A stretch of DNA of 12,195 nt from NCBI GenBank assembly GCA_002684375.1, contig NYVC01000074.1, forward strand, positions 6,195 to 18,389, in the 5' to 3' direction. The notes under the pieces are model-generated. The model was given only the letters and a program-made list of their open reading frames with translations, was not told the origin of the DNA and did no database searches. The position numbers and the translations under genes were made by a program. Numbering within the stretch: position 1 is the first letter of the stretch; the number at the start of each line of letters is the position of its first letter. Positions 6,559-12,195 of this stretch are shown here, one piece after another. This stretch comes from Marinovum sp. (GTDB lineage Bacteria; Pseudomonadota; Alphaproteobacteria; Rhodobacterales; Rhodobacteraceae).

Positions 6559-8052
6559 ATGATAAAATTTTCGGAATTGAACCTGAATCCTAAGGTTCTC
6601 AAAGCGGTTGAAGAAGCCGGCTATGAGACACCTACTCCAATTCAGGAAGGCGCGATCCCCCCTGCGCTGGAGGGCCGCGATGTTCTTGGCATCGCCCAAA
6701 CCGGGACAGGCAAAACGGCAAGCTTTACTTTGCCGATGATCACTATGCTGGCCCGCGGCCGCGCCCGCGCCCGCATGCCGCGATCATTGGTGTTATGCCC
6801 GACGCGCGAGCTTGCAGCTCAGGTTGCGGAAAACTTTGAAACCTACGCTAAAAATGTCAAACTAACGAAAGCACTGTTGATCGGCGGGGTCAGTTTTAAA
6901 GAGCAGGACATGCTGATCGACAAGGGCGTTGATGTTCTAATAGCCACTCCTGGCCGTCTGCTGGATCATTTTGAGCGCGGCAAACTGTTGCTAACCGGCG
7001 TGCAGATTATGGTGGTTGACGAAGCAGATCGCATGCTGGATATGGGGTTTATTCCTGATATTGAGCGGATTTTCAGCCTGACGCCTTTCACCCGCCAAAC
7101 GCTGTTTTTCAGCGCAACGATGGCCCCCGAAATTGAACGCATCACAAATACGTTTTTATCTGCGCCTGCACGGGTAGAAGTGGCCCGTCAAGCCAGCGCG
7201 TCGGAAACGATTGAACAGGCTGTGGTCAAATTCAAAGCATCGCGTCGCGAGCGGGAAGGCAGTGAAAAGCGCGCTGTACTACGCGGCTTGATCGACAGTG
7301 AAGGCGATAAATGCACCAATGCAATTATCTTTTGCAATCGCAAAACAGACGTCGACATCTGCGCGACATCCCTCAAAAAATATGGCTATGACGCGGCGCC
7401 GATCCACGGCGATCTGGACCAATCCCAACGCACCCGTACATTAGACGGTTTTCGCGAGGGCAACATTCGATTTTTGGTTGCTTCTGACGTTGCAGCGCGC
7501 GGTCTCGACGTGCCATCTGTCAGCCATGTGTTCAACTATGATGTGCCAGGCCACGCTGAAGATTACGTCCACCGCATCGGCCGGACAGGCCGCGCCGGTC
7601 GCGAGGGCAAAGCGATGATGATCTGTGTCCCGCGCGATGAGAAAAATTTGGATGCAATCCAAAAACTGTTGCAAAAAGATATTCCTCTGATCGATAGCCC
7701 AACATCTGCGGACGCGGGGTCCGATCAAGAGACGAGATCTGATGAGAAACGACCTTCGCGGTCGCGCAATCGACGCTCTGAACGGCGCACGGCCCCTGAT
7801 ACAAAAGCCGCCAGATCAGAAGCAGATCAACCAGAGACTTCGGAAAACACGGCAAATGCGCCAAGTGTGGCATCAGAGCCGCGGGCCCCGGAAAACGCTT
7901 CGCAGAAAACCCGCGAACCACGCAAAGCCCGGGAGCCAAAGCGCTCCCAGCGCGACCGTGGGGCCCAAAATGACGGCCGCAACGACCCCAAAGTGGTAGG
8001 TCTTGGCGATCACATGCCCAGCTTTATCGCACTAAGTTTTAAAGAACGCTAG
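6559..8052 (+). CDS. DEAD-box ATP-dependent RNA helicase, RhlE-like
   Basis: A 497-residue cytoplasmic RNA helicase that probably unwinds structured RNA in ribosome assembly, RNA decay or cold adaptation. All core motifs are visible: Q motif GYETPTPIQ at 21-29, Walker A AQTGTGKT at 46-53, PTREL at 81-85, TPGR at 130-133, DEAD at 154-157, SAT at 185-187, ARGLD at 313-317 and HRIGRTGR at 338-345. Residues 383-478 form a disordered tail rich in Arg, Glu, Ser and Pro, likely RNA-binding, followed by a conserved-looking end GLGDHMPSFIALSF. The frame is open from ATG 6535, adding eight residues, but homologues usually start at the MIKFSELNL-type sequence, so 6559 is chosen. The start is preceded by a stem-loop that contains its ribosome site. 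The gene converges with rnj, 59 bases away. RhlE versus another subfamily (for example CsdA/DeaD) is not proven. Confidence 0.95.
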   Translation: MIKFSELNLNPKVLKAVEEAGYETPTPIQEGAIPPALEGRDVLGIAQTGTGKTASFTLPMITMLARGRARARMPRSLVLCPTRELAAQVAENFETYAKNVKLTKALLIGGVSFKEQDMLIDKGVDVLIATPGRLLDHFERGKLLLTGVQIMVVDEADRMLDMGFIPDIERIFSLTPFTRQTLFFSATMAPEIERITNTFLSAPARVEVARQASASETIEQAVVKFKASRREREGSEKRAVLRGLIDSEGDKCTNAIIFCNRKTDVDICATSLKKYGYDAAPIHGDLDQSQRTRTLDGFREGNIRFLVASDVAARGLDVPSVSHVFNYDVPGHAEDYVHRIGRTGRAGREGKAMMICVPRDEKNLDAIQKLLQKDIPLIDSPTSADAGSDQETRSDEKRPSRSRNRRSERRTAPDTKAARSEADQPETSENTANAPSVASEPRAPENASQKTREPRKAREPKRSQRDRGAQNDGRNDPKVVGLGDHMPSFIALSFKER

Positions 8053-8058
8053 CGCGAC

Positions 8059-8080
8059 ACGGCTGCGAAGGTACAGCCGT
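8059..8080. terminator. Hairpin between convergent helicase and rnj genes, possible terminator
   Basis: ACGGCTG (8059-8065) and CAGCCGT (8074-8080) form a perfect seven-pair stem around an eight-base loop, in the 59-base gap between the two stop codons. It begins six bases after the helicase stop. The downstream plus strand is ATCCGCGTTTT, so the T-run is short and displaced, and no T-run follows on the minus strand. It may stop transcription weakly in either direction or protect 3' ends. Confidence 0.45.
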
Positions 8081-8111
8081 ATCCGCGTTTTCGAAAGGAT
8101 GTAATGCGGCT

Positions 8112-9779
8112 TTATTGCAGGCGGCTAATAATAACAGTCACTTCGGGCTTTTTACCTATCTCCTGCTGACAGCTTTGCCGCGCCGCACGCCGCAAACCCT
8201 CTTCGAGCTTATCATCATTACCCAGTGTTTTCGCGCCTGCCCGACCGACATACTGGCTCAGATCTTCTTCCAAGATATCCACCAGCGGCGCCTTTGAACT
8301 GCCTAATTCGGCAAGGCCCATAGTTTCGCACCAAGGATCTCCGAGCGGGTTGCCATCTTCGTCTATCAAGACGGTCACGAACAGATGGCCATTCAGCGCC
8401 ATGCGAAGGCGCTCGCGCACCACACCGTCCAGCGCGCCGACCTGAACAGAGCCATCTAGATAGGTGCGCCCTGTCTCGATATATTCGACCACCGTTGGCG
8501 CATTACCCGATAGGTTCAGCATCATTCCATTGACACAGACAATTCCCGCGATGTTCTTTGCCTTTGCCAGCTTGACATGTTCGCGCAGGTGCCTGTGCTC
8601 ACCATGCATCGGGATCAGCATTTGCGGCCGCACCAAGTCATGCATGGCTTCCAAATCAGGACGGTTTGCATGACCAGACACATGATACAAACCGCTGTCA
8701 TCATCAACGACATCCACGCCCTTTTCAGACAATTGGTTCATAATGCCAATCACCCCGCGCTCATTGCCGGGAATAGTTTTAGAGGAAAACAAGAACGTAT
8801 CACCCTCCGCCAGAGTAATGCCCTGATATTTACCCCGCGCCAATTGAGCGCTGGCGGCACGGCGCTCGCCCTGCGACCCCGTCACCAGCAGCATCAGATT
8901 TTCGCGTGGAATATTTTTTGCATCCTCAGAACTCACCACCGTAGGAAAATCATCAAGCACGCCGCTTTCAACCGCCGCCTCAACCATCCGGCGCATCGCC
9001 CGACCCAGTAAACAGATTGAGCGGCCAGCCTTTTCACCCGCCATAGCCAGTGTTTTTACGCGGGCAACATTGCTGGCAAAGGTTGTCGCAACAACCATCC
9101 CTTTGGCTTGGCTCACCAGGCTTTCAATCTCTGGTCCGACCGTAATCTCAGAGCGACCGGCATGGCGCGAAAACACGTTGGTGCTGTCGCAGATCAGCGC
9201 TTTGACGCCGGGCGCTGAGACCTCTTTCCAAAGTACAGGATCGAAAGCTTCTCCGACAATTGGCGTCTCATCCAGTTTGAAATCACCGGTATGAATCAAT
9301 CTGCCTTCGGGACAATCCAACACAAGACCGCTGCTTTCTGGTATGGAATGCGAAATCGGCAGGAAACCGACAGAAAACGGGCCAGCCTCAGTTTTTGCGG
9401 GCCAGGCCGACACAGTTTGCACCACCCGGCCGGGATGGCCCATTTCCTCCATCTTGCGTCGGGCAATATTGGCAGTAAAAGGCCGCGCATAGACCGGCGC
9501 GCCAAGATCCTGCCAGAAATGCGCCACCGCGCCGACGTGATCTTCATGCGCATGCGTGATGAAAATCGCTTCCAACTGATTTTTGCGTTCTTTCAGCCAA
9601 GTTATATCAGGCAAGATCAGATCGACGCCCGGGCTGCTGTCCATATCTGGAAATGTCACCCCCAGATCGACCAGAATAAGGCGTTCTTTGCCAGGTTTTC
9701 CATAGCCGTAGACATAGGCATTCATGCCAATTTCACCGGCACCGCCAAGGGGCAGGTAGATCAGTCGTTCACTGCTCAT
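8112..9779 (-). CDS. rnj: Ribonuclease J
   Basis: A 555-residue metallo-beta-lactamase/beta-CASP nuclease acting in mRNA turnover and rRNA maturation, as both 5' exonuclease and endonuclease in studied relatives. Zinc ligands are visible: HAHEDH at residues 76-81, His144 in PISHSIPES, Asp166 in TGDFKLD. The beta-CASP region follows, with SGHAN at 368-372 and PMHGEHRHL at 390-398 (His392). The opening LIYLPLGGAGEIGMN is characteristic of RNase J rather than other beta-lactamase-fold proteins. The C-terminal segment after about residue 450 is the usual RNase J tail. The ATG at 9779 lies three bases after the coaX stop, with AGGAAA at the end of coaX as a likely ribosome site, so it is probably co-transcribed with coaX and birA downstream of nuo. 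Its 3' end converges with the helicase gene. Confidence 0.96.
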   Translation of the reverse strand: MSSERLIYLPLGGAGEIGMNAYVYGYGKPGKERLILVDLGVTFPDMDSSPGVDLILPDITWLKERKNQLEAIFITHAHEDHVGAVAHFWQDLGAPVYARPFTANIARRKMEEMGHPGRVVQTVSAWPAKTEAGPFSVGFLPISHSIPESSGLVLDCPEGRLIHTGDFKLDETPIVGEAFDPVLWKEVSAPGVKALICDSTNVFSRHAGRSEITVGPEIESLVSQAKGMVVATTFASNVARVKTLAMAGEKAGRSICLLGRAMRRMVEAAVESGVLDDFPTVVSSEDAKNIPRENLMLLVTGSQGERRAASAQLARGKYQGITLAEGDTFLFSSKTIPGNERGVIGIMNQLSEKGVDVVDDDSGLYHVSGHANRPDLEAMHDLVRPQMLIPMHGEHRHLREHVKLAKAKNIAGIVCVNGMMLNLSGNAPTVVEYIETGRTYLDGSVQVGALDGVVRERLRMALNGHLFVTVLIDEDGNPLGDPWCETMGLAELGSSKAPLVDILEEDLSQYVGRAGAKTLGNDDKLEEGLRRAARQSCQQEIGKKPEVTVIISRLQ

Positions 9780-9782
9780 TCT

Positions 9783-10556
9783 TCAGTTTTTTCCTATATT
9801 AAAATTATGAATCACGGTAAGTCCGTGCATGGTTAAAGTGTCTTCGATTGCGTCGAAGAGCGCGTCTGTCTGCTGAAATAATGGTGCGAGGCCCCCGGTG
9901 GCAATAACCTTCATCGGCCGCGCCCGCTCGGCTTTGATGCGGTTGCAAATCTCGCGCACAAGGCCGACATAGCCCCAAAAAACGCCCGATTGCATACACG
10001 CCACCGTGTTGGTGCCAACCACCCGCTGCGGTTTGGCAATATCAACATGCGGCAGTGCCGCCGCCGCCTGGTGCAGCGCTTGCAGCGACAGGTTCACACC
10101 CGGAGCAATCGCGCCACCGACATAGGCGCCATCGGCATCGACCACGTCAAAAGTTGTCGCGGTGCCAAAATCCACAAGAATCAAATCGCCACCAAACAAG
10201 TCATAACCCGCGACCGTGTTGACCAAGCGGTCAGGTCCCACCCCGGTGCCCTCATCCACCCGTACATCGACCGGAAGTGCACAATCAGGTTTTCCCACGA
10301 CAAAAGGGCGGGTGTTGAAATATCGATCCGCCAGAATGCGCAGATTAAACACAACCCGGGGCACCGTCGATGAGATGATCACATCCGTGATATCCACCTT
10401 AATTTTCCCAAGGGTTATCAAAGATGATAGCCAGACATAATATTGATCCGCCGTGCGCTGCTGGTCGGTTGCGATGCGCCAAGTGCTGATAAACTCCGAC
10501 CCTGTCCAGATCGAAAAAACCGTGTTGGTATTGCCGCAATCTATTGCGAGTAACAT
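9783..10556 (-). CDS. coaX: Type III pantothenate kinase
   Basis: This enzyme phosphorylates pantothenate, the first step of coenzyme A synthesis. The type III (CoaX) fold is an actin-like/ASKHA kinase. Its signatures are present: DCGNT at residues 6-10 (phosphate loop), GPDR at 107-110, DFGTATTFDVVD at 129-140, and GGAIAPGV at 147-154. At 257 residues the length matches the family. Type III kinases are not feedback-inhibited by CoA in studied cases and usually need a monovalent cation. The start ATG at 10556 has an excellent Shine-Dalgarno, GGAGG at 10563-10567 with a six-base gap. It starts 12 bases after the birA stop and ends three bases before rnj, consistent with one transcript. All expected motifs are intact. 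Confidence 0.96.
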   Translation of the reverse strand: MLLAIDCGNTNTVFSIWTGSEFISTWRIATDQQRTADQYYVWLSSLITLGKIKVDITDVIISSTVPRVVFNLRILADRYFNTRPFVVGKPDCALPVDVRVDEGTGVGPDRLVNTVAGYDLFGGDLILVDFGTATTFDVVDADGAYVGGAIAPGVNLSLQALHQAAAALPHVDIAKPQRVVGTNTVACMQSGVFWGYVGLVREICNRIKAERARPMKVIATGGLAPLFQQTDALFDAIEDTLTMHGLTVIHNFNIGKN

Positions 10557-10568
10557 ATGCAGCCTCCA

Positions 10569-11321
10569 TCAAAAGAACACATCTGCAGCAGCGATTGCCT
10601 GTCGGCCTTGTGCAGTGGTTAGGATCAAATGCCCTGTCTCGTCGATGGTGTCAAATCGGCCAGTAATCTCGCCGGAACCGATACGCGCCGTAATCGTCTC
10701 ACCCAGGCGCGCGGCACGGGCCAGCCAAGCCGCGCGGATGGATGAAAACCCAAAGGCACAAAACTGCGCCTCATGGCGCGCATAAGCGGCGGCCAGCGCG
10801 GCCAAAAACTCTTCTGGCGCAAGCGCGGTGCCGGTTTCACTCAGCACGCAGACCGGTGGCATTGCACGCGCCTCAAACCCGCTTGACTGCGGTGTATGCA
10901 CAAGGTTCACCCCAAACCCGATGGTCAGCGCAAACCCACCGCCCGAAAGCGCTGTGGTCTCGAGTAAGATACCCGCCACTTTACCGCCGTTCAACAAAAC
11001 ATCATTCGGCCATTTAAGCGCCAAAGTATCCGAACGCCCAGTTGTGGCAACCAAAGCGTCAAACAGTGCCAAGGCAGCAACAAAAGAACGCAGCGCTATC
11101 TGGTCGGGCGGATGCTGTGGAAACAACACTAAAGAGGCCGCAAAGTTTCCAGCTGGGTCAGACCAAGCCCGCCCGCGCCGTCCCCGACCATTGGTTTGGC
11201 GCCGGGCCAAAACCCACTCAGGACCAGCCAATTGCGCCACAATGCGCGCCGCCTCGGCATTGGTGCTGTCCACTTCATCTAAGACGCGTAAGCGATAGCC
11301 GTCAGGCAAGTTAATTGACAA
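10569..11321 (-). CDS. birA: Biotin--[acetyl-CoA-carboxylase] ligase, catalytic domain only
   Basis: The enzyme activates biotin with ATP and attaches it to carboxylase carrier proteins. Catalytic motifs are DSTN at residues 18-21, [13 protein letters not shown] at 41-53 (biotinyl-AMP loop), KWPNDV at 103-108 and KVAGILLE at 114-121, followed by the small C-terminal domain. The N-terminal DNA-binding helix-turn-helix of E. coli BirA is absent, so it is a group I ligase without a repressor role. Start choice is uncertain. ATG at 11351 gives 260 residues but lies 41 bases inside nuoN and has no Shine-Dalgarno. TTG at 11321 gives 250 residues beginning SINLPDGYR, nearer the usual short N-terminus, and overlaps the nuoN end by 11 bases. 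I prefer TTG with modest confidence. Its stop lies just before the coaX ribosome site. The gene call itself is strong. Confidence 0.93.
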   Translation of the reverse strand: MSINLPDGYRLRVLDEVDSTNAEAARIVAQLAGPEWVLARRQTNGRGRRGRAWSDPAGNFAASLVLFPQHPPDQIALRSFVAALALFDALVATTGRSDTLALKWPNDVLLNGGKVAGILLETTALSGGGFALTIGFGVNLVHTPQSSGFEARAMPPVCVLSETGTALAPEEFLAALAAAYARHEAQFCAFGFSSIRAAWLARAARLGETITARIGSGEITGRFDTIDETGHLILTTAQGRQAIAAADVFF

Positions 11322-12195
11322 GAGCTGCCGCCGCACCCGCAGCAGATGCATTTATGCCAAACAGGTTAACAATCCCAAACACCATGATGGCGGCAGCGGC
11401 CATCAGCACCCCCCAAAGCACCGGCGAGCCGCCCCCATTGAGCGCATCGTCGACGTCGTCCCCAAAATACATAAGATAGACGATGCGCAGATAATAATAC
11501 GCGCCAATTGCGCTGGCGATTGCGCTGGCAAACACCAGCCAAATCATCCCGGCATCAATCGCCGCAGTCCAGACGCCGAACTTGGCAAAAAATCCCAGAA
11601 ACGGCGGCACACCTGCGAGGCTGAACAGCAAAACCAACATCGCAATCGCTTTGCCCGGCGCACGATTGGCGTAAAGGTTCAGGGCCGCAATTTTGGTCAC
11701 CGGTTGGCCATCTTTTTCCATCGACAGGATAAAGGCAAAGGTGCCAAGGTTCATCGTGACATAGACCGCCATATAGATCAGCATCGCCTGCACACCCTGC
11801 GCAGTGCCGGCCACAAGGCCAATCAGCGCATATCCCATATGCGCAATCGAAGAATAGGCCATCAGGCGTTTGATATCGGTCTGACCGATGGCGGCGACCG
11901 CCCCGAGAAACATCGACAACACCGACAGCAGGGCAAGGATCTGCTGCCAATCGCCAATCACCCCACCAAACGCATCATACAAAACCCGGGCAAACAGCCC
12001 CATTGCCGCCATTTTTGGGGCAGTGGCAAAAAACGCAGTAATCGGCGTCGGAGCACCCTCGTAGACGTCCGGCGTCCACATGTGAAATGGCACAACCGAA
12101 ACTTTGAACGCCAAGCCGGCAATCACAAACACCAGACCGAAAAGCAGGCCCATCGACGCCTGTCCGCCGGCGGTACTTTCGATTATACCGCTGAA
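11311..12195 (-). CDS. nuoN: NADH-quinone oxidoreductase subunit N, partial: N-terminus beyond the right edge
   Basis: The frame is open from the right edge and encodes the C-terminal 294 residues; NuoN usually has about 480. NuoN is one of the antiporter-like membrane subunits of respiratory complex I, coupling NADH oxidation to proton pumping in the inner membrane. Diagnostic sequence is the segment [18 protein letters not shown] (about 12118 to 12065) followed by [20 protein letters not shown], then [13 protein letters not shown] and [14 protein letters not shown]. Many hydrophobic helices are visible. The last residues, [10 protein letters not shown], end at a TAA (11313-11311) overlapped by the start of birA. 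As nuoN is normally the last nuo gene, birA, coaX and rnj appear to be appended to the complex I operon. The call is secure; nothing can be said of the missing N-terminal part. Confidence 0.97.
   Translation of the reverse strand, partial: FSGIIESTAGGQASMGLLFGLVFVIAGLAFKVSVVPFHMWTPDVYEGAPTPITAFFATAPKMAAMGLFARVLYDAFGGVIGDWQQILALLSVLSMFLGAVAAIGQTDIKRLMAYSSIAHMGYALIGLVAGTAQGVQAMLIYMAVYVTMNLGTFAFILSMEKDGQPVTKIAALNLYANRAPGKAIAMLVLLFSLAGVPPFLGFFAKFGVWTAAIDAGMIWLVFASAIASAIGAYYYLRIVYLMYFGDDVDDALNGGGSPVLWGVLMAAAAIMVFGIVNLFGINASAAGAAAALVN

Noticed and set aside
1..12195. Mobile elements, CRISPR arrays, tRNA/rRNA genes, defence or secondary-metabolite genes
   Set aside because: No repeat arrays, transposase motifs, tRNA-like cloverleafs or such protein families were seen; nearly all the window is accounted for by housekeeping genes.

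Overview
This looks like chromosomal, housekeeping DNA from an alphaproteobacterium, most likely Rhodobacteraceae (roseobacter group). The evidence is gene content and order: the 3' end of the nuo operon running into birA, coaX and an RNase J gene; purA coupled to a DUF2842 membrane protein; an RhlE-like DEAD-box helicase with a conserved C-terminal tail; and a divergent SDR of the ketoacyl-reductase-like type. Every assignment comes from protein motifs read by eye, because no database search was possible. I see no mobile element, CRISPR array, tRNA, rRNA, prophage gene or toxin/defence cassette.

Layout, left to right. A thiamine pyrophosphokinase gene on the minus strand (605 to 1) is cut by the left edge. 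Divergent from it is a plus-strand gene (871-1797) for an uncharacterised, largely disordered protein with a compact C-terminal domain. Next is a minus-strand group read from right to left: an SDR oxidoreductase with altered catalytic residues, then purA, then a DUF2842 membrane protein whose start overlaps the purA stop. A plus-strand pair follows: prfC (peptide chain release factor 3) and a DEAD-box RNA helicase. The rest is a minus-strand block entering from the right edge: nuoN (C-terminal 294 codons), birA, coaX and rnj (RNase J). Its genes overlap or lie within about 12 bases of each other, so it is probably one transcription unit.

Functionally the window mixes cofactor metabolism (thiamine diphosphate, biotin attachment, CoA), purine synthesis, respiratory complex I, and RNA/translation functions (RF3, helicase, RNase J). 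The helicase and RNase J genes converge, with 59 bases between their stop codons and a hairpin in the gap.

The most interesting non-coding signal is the helicase leader. An 11-base-pair inverted repeat with an AAAA loop ends at the base just before the chosen ATG and contains the only Shine-Dalgarno-like bases. This arrangement could let the helicase regulate its own translation or respond to temperature. A short upstream frame with a plausible ribosome site ends inside the same hairpin. Other points to check are the ten-G tract in the thiamine pyrophosphokinase gene, the loss of the YxxxK motif in the SDR, and the unclassified 308-residue protein. I found no convincing new multi-gene system.
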